Of a stretch of 47,437 nt of DNA, positions 1 to 8,450 are shown piece by piece. The number at the start of each line of letters is the position of its first letter. Position 1 is the first letter of the stretch. A model generated the notes under the pieces. It saw only the letters and a list, made by a program, of their open reading frames with translations. It ran no database searches and was not told the DNA's origin. Both the position numbers and the translations under genes were made by a program. The DNA lies in IMG/VR virus record IMGVR_UViG_3300017963_001986, positions 1 through 47,437 of that record. The stretch is one strand, 5' to 3'. The DNA is from a virus.

Positions 1-2
1 TA

Positions 3-578
3 ATGCCGATTGATTATGATTTATCGAAGTTAAAAAAATCAGAGTTGATGCGTTTACACTGGGAATGTCATGATGATGCAAGAATCCATGCTATACAGAC
101 AAAAGAAAAACCTTGTCAATGGATAGTAAAAAAACATATATATATAATCAAAGAAATGAAAAAACGTAATATAGAACATATAGAATATTGTGAACTGGAT
201 AGAATATCGAATGACATTAAAATCAATAATGATGTTTCATTGAAGGGTTTTATTGAAAACTTTCCGGTTGATGAAGTATTGTCATATCCGTTGTTATCAA
301 TTCAGGGGAATAGTGTTTTGAGTGGTATAGATTCAAAAATAGTAATAAATGTCAACTGGCCTGAATATGATACTAAATTCTATGATAAATTAAATGCTAT
401 AGTCGAGAATAGTCTACCTAAATACAAAGACAGAGTTGTTTTTACACCTGATAAGGCGGGACATAAAGACTACTTTTTACCTATAGCAACTTTAAATATA
501 AATAAAGTCCCGTCTGAAAATATGAAAGTTTTAAATATAGATCAAGGATTTTTTGCAAGAGAGAGGGTTAAAAAATGA
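3..578 (+). CDS. hypothetical phage protein, head module
   Basis: 191 residues, not assigned to a function. The first 60 residues are helical and basic, with a Leu/His/Trp pattern (LHWECHDDARIHA) that recalls short helical domains seen in phage head-morphogenesis genes; the rest is mixed alpha/beta. The ATG at base 3 follows TA, so it may overlap the stop codon of an upstream gene outside the window (TAATG); a longer gene cannot be excluded. It overlaps the next gene by ATGA. Its place before the capsid fusion suggests a head role, which is inference only. Confidence 0.6.
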   Translation: MPIDYDLSKLKKSELMRLHWECHDDARIHAIQTKEKPCQWIVKKHIYIIKEMKKRNIEHIEYCELDRISNDIKINNDVSLKGFIENFPVDEVLSYPLLSIQGNSVLSGIDSKIVINVNWPEYDTKFYDKLNAIVENSLPKYKDRVVFTPDKAGHKDYFLPIATLNINKVPSENMKVLNIDQGFFARERVKK

Positions 579-1024
579 TAGTAAATTTAAGTGAAAAGCA
601 AATAAATTCTATTATTGATGGTTGTGTAAAAAAGATGAAAGAAGAGCAGAAAAATAATTTGATGTTTAGAAAGACTGTTCGATTTCATTATATACTTGAA
701 CAGTTAACTGATGAATTAAAAAAAAATGAGAATGTTTTTGATGACGAATATAACAAAGGGTTTTTATTTGGTGATGTAACAAATAACGAGTATCTGAAGT
801 TCTTTTATTCTGCAATAGAGGGTGAAAATTTAAAGACCGATATTGAGTCAGATTTTCCAACTGAATATATTAATAAATATGGCATAATGTTTGAAATGAC
901 TCATGGCATAATGTTTGAAATGACTCATGGTCAAGGAACTTTGCATAGATGTTATTTGAAAAAAGAAGATGAAAAAGAACCTTGTTTAGAAGCTGAATCT
1001 TATAAGTTTGGAGCTATAGAATGA
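575..1024 (+). CDS. hypothetical protein with a recent 8-residue duplication
   Basis: 149 residues, family not recognised. The protein is charged and helical, with a Lys/Glu-rich N-terminus (KKMKEEQKNN). The octapeptide GIMFEMTH occurs twice in tandem near residues 103-118, produced by an exact 24-bp duplication at 881-928, so that part tolerates insertion. It starts in an ATGA overlap with the gene before and ends in an ATGA overlap with the small gene after it, so it belongs to one translationally coupled string. Confidence 0.6.
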   Translation: MIVNLSEKQINSIIDGCVKKMKEEQKNNLMFRKTVRFHYILEQLTDELKKNENVFDDEYNKGFLFGDVTNNEYLKFFYSAIEGENLKTDIESDFPTEYINKYGIMFEMTHGIMFEMTHGQGTLHRCYLKKEDEKEPCLEAESYKFGAIE

Positions 1025-1194
1025 TAGTAAACTGTATATACGCAACAGAAAACGGAAAATGCAACTGTAAGAAAAAGAAACGTGTATTCTTGTTCTTTAG
1101 ACCGAGGTGTTTTATACACGATAATCCTTTTTTAATTTGGCGGTGTGAACAGAGAATATTAAAACAGGGGGCCAAGCATGAACTCGGACAATAA
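1021..1194 (+). CDS. small Cys-rich basic protein
   Basis: 57 residues, short and easily missed. It starts in an ATGA overlap with the preceding stop and runs 17 bases into the next gene. It has five cysteines (5, 14, 16, 30 and 42) and a basic KKKKR stretch at residues 17-21, which could be a small metal-binding fold. The tight coupling at its start supports it; the overlap with the following ATG is a mild argument against. Function unknown. Confidence 0.45.
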   Translation: MIVNCIYATENGKCNCKKKKRVFLFFRPRCFIHDNPFLIWRCEQRILKQGAKHELGQ

Positions 1195-1363
1195 AGAAAT
1201 TAAAATAAGCGATGTAATTGACATACCAGAAACGGCTATCAAAGAAAGCGAAATGAAACTGGGAAAAATAGATTTTCCAATATTGATTCAATATGAGGGA
1301 CGTGTTCATTACAGGCTGGACGTTACGAGTAATGACAGGTTGATATTAACAAAAAAAGATTAA
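1178..1363 (+). CDS. hypothetical small acidic protein
   Basis: 61 residues with an AGGGGG-type ribosome site shortly before the ATG. The sequence is mixed charged and likely a small alpha/beta domain (the end VHYRLDVTSNDRLILTKKD looks like paired strands). Not recognised. It is the last gene before the promoter at 1373. Confidence 0.5.
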   Translation: MNSDNKEIKISDVIDIPETAIKESEMKLGKIDFPILIQYEGRVHYRLDVTSNDRLILTKKD

Positions 1364-1372
1364 AAATAATGC

Positions 1373-1400
1373 TTGACCTTTTATTTATAGGGTGTATAAT
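1373..1400 (+). promoter_or_regulatory. sigma-70 promoter
   Basis: TTGACC at 1373-1378, a 16-base spacer and a perfect TATAAT at 1395-1400. It would start transcription near 1407 and drive the gene at 1472. The preceding AAATAATGC is shared with the promoter at 40081. Confidence 0.85.
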
Positions 1401-1471
1401 ATATCAACAACACAGAAAACCTTCGATGGGTGGTATAGGTTAAACCCTGATTTTTCAGGAGAGGTGAAAAT

Positions 1472-1798
1472 ATGAATTTAAAACAATTAAAAAAAGACAT
1501 TGACAGTTTGCAAGATGATATTGATGGAATTAAAGAACGGATTAAAAATCTTTCTGAAGATATTGAAAAAGAAAAAGAAATACCTTTTGTTGTAGGTGGG
1601 GTGTACTTACAACAGGAACATAATCAATATTGCATTTTGTCAAAAGCTGGTAATGAAAAGTATGACCTGTTTGTATTAGAGCCTATGGAAAGTAACAGGT
1701 ATTTTGGGCGTTGTTATGAAAGTGATTTGATGGGAAAAATGATAAATTCAGATTTTATATATCTCGGTAAATTTCAAGACATATATGAAAGACGTTAA
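1472..1798 (+). CDS. hypothetical coiled-coil protein
   Basis: 108 residues. The first 40 form a heptad-patterned coiled coil (LKQLKKDIDSLQDDIDGI), followed by a beta-rich domain starting near IPFVVGGVY. A strong GGAGAGGTG ribosome site precedes the ATG. It forms a single-gene transcription unit between its own sigma-70 promoter (1373) and the terminator at 1820, so it is regulated separately from the capsid operon. Function unknown; a regulator or early morphogenesis factor is possible. Confidence 0.65.
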   Translation: MNLKQLKKDIDSLQDDIDGIKERIKNLSEDIEKEKEIPFVVGGVYLQQEHNQYCILSKAGNEKYDLFVLEPMESNRYFGRCYESDLMGKMINSDFIYLGKFQDIYERR

Positions 1799-1819
1799 TC
1801 CCATATAGATCTCCTTTAG

Positions 1820-1855
1820 CCCCGTATGGTTCTTGCTTATCCATGCGGGGTTTTT
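1820..1855 (+). terminator. intrinsic terminator
   Basis: CCCCGTATGG (1820-1829) pairs with CCATGCGGGG (1841-1850) with one G-U pair, followed by TTTTT. It closes the unit of the gene at 1472. Confidence 0.9.
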
Positions 1856-1860
1856 ATTAG

Positions 1861-1883
1861 GTATGTGCAAAAAATGCACATAC
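1861..1883 (+). repeat. perfect 9-bp inverted repeat upstream of the capsid promoter
   Basis: GTATGTGCA, a 5-base A loop, then TGCACATAC. It lies 22 bases upstream of the -35 box of the next promoter and behind the terminator. It could be an operator for a dimeric regulator or a second hairpin; there is no T-run after it. Confidence 0.5.
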
Positions 1884-1905
1884 TGAAAAAATATAAAAAA
1901 ACTAC

Positions 1906-1934
1906 TTGACATTGAAATAAATAAGTATTATTAT
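1906..1934 (+). promoter_or_regulatory. sigma-70 promoter of the capsid gene
   Basis: TTGACA (1906-1911), a 17-base spacer, then TATTAT (1929-1934). The -35 box sits in the 13-base string TTGACATTGAAAT, which is also found at 20538 and 29400 and with one change at 29829. Confidence 0.8.
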
Positions 1935-1994
1935 ATATCAAGGAAAAGCCAGCCAACGGATTATTCCAATTAGCCAGCGAACTACAGAGTAGTA

Positions 1995-2014
1995 TCCTAT
2001 AACTCAATATAGGA
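1995..2014 (+). promoter_or_regulatory. hairpin masking the capsid ribosome binding site
   Basis: TCCTATA (1995-2001), a 6-base loop, then TATAGGA (2008-2014): a perfect 7-bp stem whose 3' arm contains most of the AGGAG ribosome site (2011-2015) of the capsid fusion gene. The leader from the promoter at 1906 would carry it. Confidence 0.6.
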
Positions 2015-2025
2015 GTGTGGTCGAT

Positions 2026-4365
2026 TTGGCTTTTAAAATCCACAAATTTAAAGAATCTTTTAATATTTCAGATAATAAAATACCTGATAACGTGATTCTC
2101 AATGATAAGATTTTTTTGCAAGAGGGTAGTAAAGACGGCAAGAAATTCAAAATCATGATAATTGAAACTGGATTATCTAAAAATGGTTTTTATTACCCTG
2201 CAGATGTATTAAAAGAGGCTGTCAACGTTTTTGAGGGTGCTAACGTTTTTGCTTACCAATTCGACAATCAAATTTTAAATCATTTACCCGATACTGCACA
2301 GATCCCGGAAGGATTTTCTAAAAATATAGCCGGGTGGATAGATGACGTCAAATATGAAAAAGTCGGTGTTAAAGAGGGTTTAACAGGAACATTTAATGTG
2401 ACCGATCCTTTTTTTCAGCAGACTTTCAAAAACGCCGTAGAAGGCGGAAATCCTGATTTATTAGGATTTTCAATTGATGCGGATGGTGAGGTCATGCCTG
2501 CAGTATGTGAAGGTAGAAAATGTTTTCAGGTAAAAATGATTGCATCGGCAAACTCCGTTGACATAGTGACATTCCCGTCAGCAGGTGGGAAAATTTTACG
2601 AATGACTGCAAGTGACAGTCGAGGAAAAAACAAAATGGATTTAATGAAAATTCTTGCTGGTTTCCTAAGGGAAAACGCAGACAAATTAACTCTCAAAGAG
2701 GGGGTTAAAATTGAGGATCTTAAAGATGATGAGCTTGTAAAAATGGCAATGTCAGGATTGAAAGAATCTGACGAAGAAGAAACAGAAGACGAAACAGAAG
2801 AAGAAAAAGAAGAAACTAAAGAAGAAACTAAAGAAGAAGATGAAAAAGAAGAACTGAAAGAATCTGATGTCAAAAAATTAATTGAAAGTATTCAGATTAA
2901 AGACACTGACAAAATCAATGATTCCGTAAAATCTTTAATCGCTAAGATGGATGAATCTAAGAGATTAAAAGAATCTGAAAAATTTAATGCTGTTGAAAAA
3001 AAAGTTTCTGAACTTGATGAGGCAATCAACAAGGTTAAAATTCGGGAATCACAGATTGAAATGAAGGCTGTTCTTGAATCTGATAAAGTTTTACCAAAAG
3101 CCGTGAAAGAAAAAATTGAAAAACAGTATTCTGATTCTATCGTAGACATGGACAAACTTAAAGAATCAATCAAAATTGAAAAAGATGTTCTTGCTAAATT
3201 AACAGAATCAGGTGAGGTAAAGGGCATGGGACCAGTTGAAATCGGCAGAGATGCTACAGAATTTAATCAGTTGAGAATGGATTTGATGTTAGGTTACGAA
3301 CCGACAGACGATGAAAAATCTAAATATGACGGTGTTAAACCTTTTGCCGGTATTCGTGAGGCATATGTTCAAATGAACGGCGATGGTGAAGTTACAGGAC
3401 GTTTACAGGAAGCAGTTACTTCTGATTTTCCTGAAACTTTTGGAACATCAATGCATCGTAGAATGTCACAGGAATATAACCGTCTTACAGTAAAAGAATC
3501 ATGGAAGAAAATCATTCATACAGAAAATGTCAAAAACTTCAAACAAAATGATATTATAAGAATCGGTGGTTTCGGAAATTTACCAGTTGTAAATGAAGAT
3601 GCGGCTTATACATCATATAGTTCACCGAACGAAGTTACGGCAAATTACAGCGCCTCAAAACGTGGTAAATTGTTTGCAGTAACACGCGAAATGATCAAAG
3701 GTGATGATTTAAGAGCAATCAAAAAATTCCCGAAAGAGATGGCGTTTGCGGCTAATAGAACGCTTTCTATTTTTGCTTATGATTTACTGCTCAATTATGG
3801 TAGTGGTGCTATTAATGGTGGAACATATCAGCCTGATTCTACAGTTGTATATTCAAGCGGTCACGCAAATACAACTACTGGAAATCTGGACTATACTACT
3901 CTTGATGCGGCTATCACAGCAATAGCAAATCAGGCACAGGCAGACAGTAACGAAACATTAGGTTTAAGGGCTAAATATTTAGTCGTTCCTTATGAACTTC
4001 GTTCTACTGCTAAAATCTTACTTGAATCAGAATCAATTCCACAGGTTCTTACCTCTGGAAATAATGGAAACAATAGAAGTGCTAACCCGAACTATCAGGC
4101 TCTTGAACCTCTTATTGTTCCTGCGTTCTATTTGAGAAGTGATCAGAATAACTGGTACGTGACAGCAGACAAAGCAGACATCGAATCTATCGTTATCGGT
4201 TTTGTTGATGGAAAAGAAAATCCTGAATTATTCTTACAGGATGCTCCTACCGTAGGTCAGGTATTCACAAATGATCGAATCAGATATAAAATACGTCATG
4301 AGTATGGCGGTTGTGTATCTGATTATCGTGGCCTTTATGGTGGACTCGTAGCTGGAATCAGCTAA
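2026..4365 (+). CDS. prohead protease-scaffold-major capsid fusion
   Basis: About 780 residues. Residues 30-195 resemble a serine prohead protease: His89 in LNHLPD, Ser152 in LLGFSIDADGE and the SVDIVTFPSAGG end (numbered from an upstream GTG at 2017). A Glu-rich stretch (250-281) and a coiled coil (282-400) look like a scaffold. From about 415 to the end it resembles an HK97-fold or Mu gpT-type capsid subunit, with a C-terminal pattern (RIRYKIRHEYGG) typical of capsid proteins. The GTG at 2017 lies one base from AGGAG, so TTG at 2026 is the likelier start. The protein presumably assembles, then the protease frees itself and removes the scaffold. A separate portal or terminase is not seen nearby. 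Confidence 0.85.
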   Translation: MAFKIHKFKESFNISDNKIPDNVILNDKIFLQEGSKDGKKFKIMIIETGLSKNGFYYPADVLKEAVNVFEGANVFAYQFDNQILNHLPDTAQIPEGFSKNIAGWIDDVKYEKVGVKEGLTGTFNVTDPFFQQTFKNAVEGGNPDLLGFSIDADGEVMPAVCEGRKCFQVKMIASANSVDIVTFPSAGGKILRMTASDSRGKNKMDLMKILAGFLRENADKLTLKEGVKIEDLKDDELVKMAMSGLKESDEEETEDETEEEKEETKEETKEEDEKEELKESDVKKLIESIQIKDTDKINDSVKSLIAKMDESKRLKESEKFNAVEKKVSELDEAINKVKIRESQIEMKAVLESDKVLPKAVKEKIEKQYSDSIVDMDKLKESIKIEKDVLAKLTESGEVKGMGPVEIGRDATEFNQLRMDLMLGYEPTDDEKSKYDGVKPFAGIREAYVQMNGDGEVTGRLQEAVTSDFPETFGTSMHRRMSQEYNRLTVKESWKKIIHTENVKNFKQNDIIRIGGFGNLPVVNEDAAYTSYSSPNEVTANYSASKRGKLFAVTREMIKGDDLRAIKKFPKEMAFAANRTLSIFAYDLLLNYGSGAINGGTYQPDSTVVYSSGHANTTTGNLDYTTLDAAITAIANQAQADSNETLGLRAKYLVVPYELRSTAKILLESESIPQVLTSGNNGNNRSANPNYQALEPLIVPAFYLRSDQNNWYVTADKADIESIVIGFVDGKENPELFLQDAPTVGQVFTNDRIRYKIRHEYGGCVSDYRGLYGGLVAGIS

Positions 4366-4378
4366 AAATAAATTTAAC

Positions 4379-4409
4379 GGGGTGGGTACATAATGTGCCT
4401 GCCCCTTTT
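4379..4409 (+). terminator. terminator or attenuator after the capsid gene
   Basis: GGGGTGGGTACA (4379-4390), loop TAA, TGTGCCTGCCCC (4394-4405): 12 pairs including three G-U, then TTTT. The short T-run suggests partial termination, which would give more capsid than downstream mRNA. Confidence 0.75.
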
Positions 4410-4420
4410 GGGTATTATAA

Positions 4421-4639
4421 ATGAGATATGAATTAATATATCAATGTGTTTGTGACTGTGGTAATGTTAATATAACGTATGGAATAACTGACGAAGATTT
4501 AGACGTGTACAAAAATAAAAACATACTCGGTGTTTGTGATATTTGTGGTGGCGATTTAAAAAAGAAAAAATTGATCAAAAGAAAAATTGATTCAAATACA
4601 AAAAAAATCATCCCGACAGATGAGGAATTTAATTATTAA
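4421..4639 (+). CDS. small zinc-ribbon protein
   Basis: 72 residues. The cysteine pairs CVCDCG near residues 9-13 and CDICGG near 39-42 form a typical two-knuckle zinc ribbon, followed by a basic tail (KKKKLIKRK). No good ribosome site is visible in front of the ATG, which lies just after the post-capsid hairpin. The stop overlaps the next start (TAATG). Role unknown; small zinc ribbons in head operons are usually uncharacterised. Confidence 0.6.
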   Translation: MRYELIYQCVCDCGNVNITYGITDEDLDVYKNKNILGVCDICGGDLKKKKLIKRKIDSNTKKIIPTDEEFNY

Positions 4640-5388
4640 TGGCTTTAATTGATAATGTTGAAAATTGGAGCAAACTCGAGAGTCAGTCAGGCGGTATTAT
4701 ATCCAGCGAAATAGGTAATGATTATACTCTATTTAATTCCGGTGATGTTTCGTTTCTTTCGGGTAAATTTGGTAATGGTTTTTATTCTCCGACGGCTGGA
4801 GCATCTGCTGGATATGGTGTGGCGAGCGTTAATGACACATTGAAAGATTATGGTGCTATTGAATGTTGGTGGAAGCCCGATTATAATTTAGTTAGCGGTA
4901 TTCCGAGCGATGGAGCAACTCATGATACAATTTCTATTTATCAGGGCGGTTTACATAAATACGGAATTGTGATTCAAAAAACATCCGGAATAGGATTATT
5001 TGTATATAATGTTTCAGTATATACCGCATACGCAAGCACAGGCAATGTAACAGCTGGTACCAATAATCATTTATTGCTTGTATGGGATCGCAATTCAACG
5101 TATCTAAATGGTAGTGTGACAGGTAGAATATATTTGAACGCTATTAAAATAGTTGAGACAACATTGACCGCAGGAGCAGATGCGAATACAGGATGGAATT
5201 CAAATATTAATTTAACGACAGTTAATAATGCAGATGCCGTTATTGACAACATCAAAGTATATCACACAATATCCGAAAGTATTATTACAGATATATTAAA
5301 TAATAGAAATAATGAGGGATTCCCTGTTTCAGTCAAAAGAGCTTTAGCAAACAAATATAATTTTGACAGAGGTTTAACATGCCATTAA
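4639..5388 (+). CDS. LamG/concanavalin-like lectin-domain virion protein
   Basis: 249 residues. Residues 1-225 have the jelly-roll pattern of LamG-like domains: FGNGFYSPTA, then GAIECWWKPDY, then HLLLVWDRN, and a final AVIDNIKVYH strand. This domain is common in phage head or tail decorations and binds glycans or forms a structural shell. It starts in a TAATG overlap and ends overlapping the next gene by 10 bases. Likely an accessory virion protein; binding to a surface sugar is inference. Confidence 0.65.
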   Translation: MALIDNVENWSKLESQSGGIISSEIGNDYTLFNSGDVSFLSGKFGNGFYSPTAGASAGYGVASVNDTLKDYGAIECWWKPDYNLVSGIPSDGATHDTISIYQGGLHKYGIVIQKTSGIGLFVYNVSVYTAYASTGNVTAGTNNHLLLVWDRNSTYLNGSVTGRIYLNAIKIVETTLTAGADANTGWNSNINLTTVNNADAVIDNIKVYHTISESIITDILNNRNNEGFPVSVKRALANKYNFDRGLTCH

Positions 5389-6092
5389 AAAATAATGTAG
5401 CAAGAGAATTACCAGTCATATTAATCGATTCATCTGATTTTTTGACTGGATTGACTGGAAAAGTTTTTGGTGATGTAATTTGTAAATATAGAAAAGACGG
5501 TGCGACATCATGGACTACAAAAACTATAGATACAAATAACTGGAACGAAATAGATAACGGACATTATACAATAGATTTCACTGCCGGAGAAATGGATACA
5601 AATGGTCTGTTTGAATATATAGTTATTGTGAGCGGTGCGATTGATTATTCAGGATTATTCGAAATACGGAATAATACAAATGATGATTTGGATTCCGATT
5701 TAACAAATATAGAAACAAAAATTGATACAATAGATACAAACGTTGATGATCTGCAATTAGACGTTTCGGATGTTTTAGTTGACACGGGAAACATTGAAAC
5801 TAAAGTCGATTCAATTATAACAACGTTATCAACATTGATTTCTGATATATGGTCATATACGACAAGAACATTGACATCGTTTGGTACATTGATTGCGGAT
5901 ATCTGGGCTTATTCAACACGTACACTAACAAGTTTTGGCACTATTATTGCTGATATATGGGCTTATGCGACACGCACTTTAACGGCAGGAACAAAAGACA
6001 CGGAAATTGATTCTATTAAATCGACTGTTGAAGACACGAATACGAAAGTTGATAATATAAAACAGGATAACTTTAATGGCGAGGGTGTATAA
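5379..6092 (+). CDS. coiled-coil appendage protein with three 18-residue repeats
   Basis: 237 residues. The N-terminal 100 residues are beta-rich (a BppU-like type of domain is possible). Residues 103-150 have a coiled-coil heptad pattern rich in D, T, I and V. Three copies of an 18-residue repeat follow at 153-170, 171-188 and 189-205, with core DIWAYSTRTLTSFGT. A second heptad segment ends the protein. Such Trp/Tyr repeats and coiled coils are typical of trimeric fibres. It overlaps the gene before, and the gene after (TAATG). Confidence 0.6.
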   Translation: MPLKNNVARELPVILIDSSDFLTGLTGKVFGDVICKYRKDGATSWTTKTIDTNNWNEIDNGHYTIDFTAGEMDTNGLFEYIVIVSGAIDYSGLFEIRNNTNDDLDSDLTNIETKIDTIDTNVDDLQLDVSDVLVDTGNIETKVDSIITTLSTLISDIWSYTTRTLTSFGTLIADIWAYSTRTLTSFGTIIADIWAYATRTLTAGTKDTEIDSIKSTVEDTNTKVDNIKQDNFNGEGV

Positions 6093-7102
6093 TGAGTGTA
6101 AGACGTGACGGAGCAATTATCAATGAACAACTCGATTTAAGATTTGAGTTGAGATATGACAGGACAGGTTCTTTATTTGATGCCGATAGTGTGACAAAGG
6201 TCGAGATTATAGACACTGATAGCGGGACTATTCTTGAAACAATATTGACTGCAAATATAACGAAAATTGCAACCGGAACATATAAGGTTATTACATCTGC
6301 CAGCTGGAATACATCCAGTCGTAGCATAACAGATAAATGGTATTTTGTTATTGATGGTGTTGAGAATATATTATCAGCATCAACATTTATCAGGTCAACA
6401 TCCAGCCCGACAACAGGAATGGCCTCATATGTTTCACTGGTTAAATTAAAGGTTCAGGATAAAAAGGGCATTTTGAGTGATCCTTCTGATTATGAAGAGC
6501 ACATCAAAGATGCGGTCAAAGAATATTCAAGACGAAAACCATATATAGAAGCGGTCAAGTTGGAAGGTACAGGAAACACATATTTTAATATAACAGACAG
6601 TTTGAATAACTGGGAAAATGATTTTTCGTGGATATTTAAAATAGAATACCCATTGAGTCAAGTACCACCACAATATTTGAATGATAATGCATACGAAGTT
6701 ACAAGAATGGACGATGGGGATATATGGTGCAGATTCCGTGAATATATAGTTCCGAATGACAGTGAGGAGTTTACTGTAAGATTTGCTAAGAGAAATACTA
6801 TTGACGATTCTGGAACTACTGTTCCTGAGTCAGATAAAAATGCCGTTTGTTGTTTAGCCGCCGCTAAATGTTTGAGGTCAATTGCTGATTATTATTTAAA
6901 TACAAATGATCCGACCGTTGATGCGGATGTTGTTTCATACAGAACGAGAGGCGACGAGGCCAGTAGTCGGGCTGATAAGCTGGAGGCTGAATACAACAGA
7001 CAAATAAGACAAAGGTTTACAGGAAAAGTGATTGAACAGGACATGGACGCTTTTTGGAATTATGGAGAGAGTTTCATGTTTCACGATAGAGATATTTTTT
7101 AA
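6092..7102 (+). CDS. putative head-tail connector/adaptor with N-terminal beta domain
   Basis: 336 residues. Residues 1-105 look like an Ig-like beta domain similar in style to the start of the preceding gene. From about 110 the protein is helical, with a pattern common in head-completion adaptors (LVKLKVQDKKGILSDPSDY, then EEHIKDAVKEYSRRKP, and a C-terminal helix with ADKLEAEYNRQIRQR). Position between capsid and tail-completion genes fits a connector. The fusion of a decoration-like domain to an adaptor is unusual. Confidence 0.55.
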   Translation: MSVRRDGAIINEQLDLRFELRYDRTGSLFDADSVTKVEIIDTDSGTILETILTANITKIATGTYKVITSASWNTSSRSITDKWYFVIDGVENILSASTFIRSTSSPTTGMASYVSLVKLKVQDKKGILSDPSDYEEHIKDAVKEYSRRKPYIEAVKLEGTGNTYFNITDSLNNWENDFSWIFKIEYPLSQVPPQYLNDNAYEVTRMDDGDIWCRFREYIVPNDSEEFTVRFAKRNTIDDSGTTVPESDKNAVCCLAAAKCLRSIADYYLNTNDPTVDADVVSYRTRGDEASSRADKLEAEYNRQIRQRFTGKVIEQDMDAFWNYGESFMFHDRDIF

Positions 7103-7114
7103 TGGAGGCAAAAT

Positions 7115-7459
7115 ATGTCAATGATTTTAAGCGTTACCGAAACTTTGGTTAATAATCAATCAATATCGGTTAGTGGTAATACAATCTCGAGAGGGAAATC
7201 TGAACACGAATATTTAATAGCTTATATTAATGTAGGCGGTGTTGCTGGATCAAATACACCTACTATGACGGTTCAATTACAAAGTTCACCCGATAATAAT
7301 ACATGGTATGATGTTGAAAGTTCTGTTGTAATTACATCCGCTGGTCAAAATGTTATACGCAGTAATAATTTTGGAAAATATATAAGATTAAAATATACGA
7401 TCACAGGAATGAATCCTGTTTTTAGTGGCGTCAGTATTATAATCAATACAAAAGGATAA
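7115..7459 (+). CDS. small beta-rich virion protein
   Basis: 114 residues, all beta in appearance (MTVQLQSSPDNNTWYDVESS, then FGKYIRLKYTITG). A GGAGG ribosome site precedes the ATG. Similar short beta sandwiches are found in many phage structural operons and may decorate the capsid. Exact role unknown. Confidence 0.55.
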   Translation: MSMILSVTETLVNNQSISVSGNTISRGKSEHEYLIAYINVGGVAGSNTPTMTVQLQSSPDNNTWYDVESSVVITSAGQNVIRSNNFGKYIRLKYTITGMNPVFSGVSIIINTKG

Positions 7460-7461
7460 AA

Positions 7462-7989
7462 ATGTTTCAAGCGAAAGTAAAAATGCCGAATACTAAATTA
7501 TTTGACTTACGAAATGGGATGGCTGTAATAAAACAGGAGGCGGTCAGGGCAATGAACAGGGCTGTTTCAATTATAGAATCAAATGTAATATCCGAAGCCC
7601 CGGTCGGTGCGACAGGTGATTTAAGAAGTTCTATAAATAGTAATGTGAAATCAACTGGTCAATCCGTCATTGGTATAGTATTTGCGGGAAAACGATATGC
7701 AATGCCTGTTAATGATGGGAGAAAAGCGTCCCCTGTATCGGCAACAGGTCAACTGTCAATTAAAAGATGGGTTGAAAAAAGTTCCGGTGGACGCGCTTTA
7801 TGGTCCTCATTGAGAGCAAAATATCCAAAGATTACGAGTAAACAAGTGGCATTTTTGGTTGCACGCAAGAAGAAACAGAAAGCAACAAAAGGTCAGAAAT
7901 TTTTTGAAAAAGGTTTTGAATTATCTGTACCAGAAATAAACAAGATATTCAAACAGTTTAATATACAGGTAGCGGAGAAATTGTCATGA
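7462..7989 (+). CDS. HK97 gp10-like tail completion protein
   Basis: 175 residues. The order of motifs fits the HK97 gp10 family: an early helix (AVRAMNRAVSIIESNVISEAP), the turn PVGATGDLRSSI, a strand with YAMPVNDGRK, then a basic helical end. It links the head-tail connector to the tail. Only two bases separate it from the preceding gene, and it overlaps the next gene by ATGA. Slightly long for the family because of a Lys-rich insertion near residues 130-150. Confidence 0.7.
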   Translation: MFQAKVKMPNTKLFDLRNGMAVIKQEAVRAMNRAVSIIESNVISEAPVGATGDLRSSINSNVKSTGQSVIGIVFAGKRYAMPVNDGRKASPVSATGQLSIKRWVEKSSGGRALWSSLRAKYPKITSKQVAFLVARKKKQKATKGQKFFEKGFELSVPEINKIFKQFNIQVAEKLS

Positions 7990-8450
7990 CATTAGAAAAT
8001 ATGAAATCGGCAATTAAAACACGGCTTGAGAGTGTCACTGGAATAGGCAATGTTCATACATATAACAGGAATACAGTTGACTGGCAGGAATTTTATAAAT
8101 TATTCAAAGATGCAAATGGACGTATAAATACATGGTTGATATTATGGCAGGGTTTACCAGTATCAGAGATTGAGGCAACAGGCAGCATATTCGTTCGACG
8201 TGAATACAGTTTTAAAATTGTCGGTTTATATTCATTGAAAGATGAAGACAATTCCAGTAATGATTTTGATAATCTTGTTGAATTGATAGTTAATGAATTT
8301 GACGGTACTCGGCAGTTAGGGTCTGGTAGTTTACCACGTTATATTGTGCCTGCAACAACAACGACACCGACGGAACGAATGTTCAGTAATTATTTAGTTC
8401 ATACGATTGAGATTAATTTGACATATGAAGATGATTACGGAACTACATAA
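7986..8450 (+). CDS. putative tail terminator/neck protein
   Basis: 154 residues. An N-terminal helix (LENMKSAIKTRLESVTGIG) and a later helix near residues 95-105 flank beta strands, as in tail terminator proteins that cap the tail tube. Order (gp10-like, this gene, then tail tube protein) matches siphovirus tail operons. The last 26 bases overlap the start of the glycosyltransferase-like gene. Confidence 0.55.
   Translation: MTLENMKSAIKTRLESVTGIGNVHTYNRNTVDWQEFYKLFKDANGRINTWLILWQGLPVSEIEATGSIFVRREYSFKIVGLYSLKDEDNSSNDFDNLVELIVNEFDGTRQLGSGSLPRYIVPATTTTPTERMFSNYLVHTIEINLTYEDDYGTT

Noticed and set aside
2526-2873. Minus-strand Ser-rich open frame of 115 codons
   Set aside because: It is the reverse complement of the Glu/Lys-rich scaffold region; no ribosome site or promoter, and the composition follows from GAA/GAAGAA runs on the plus strand.
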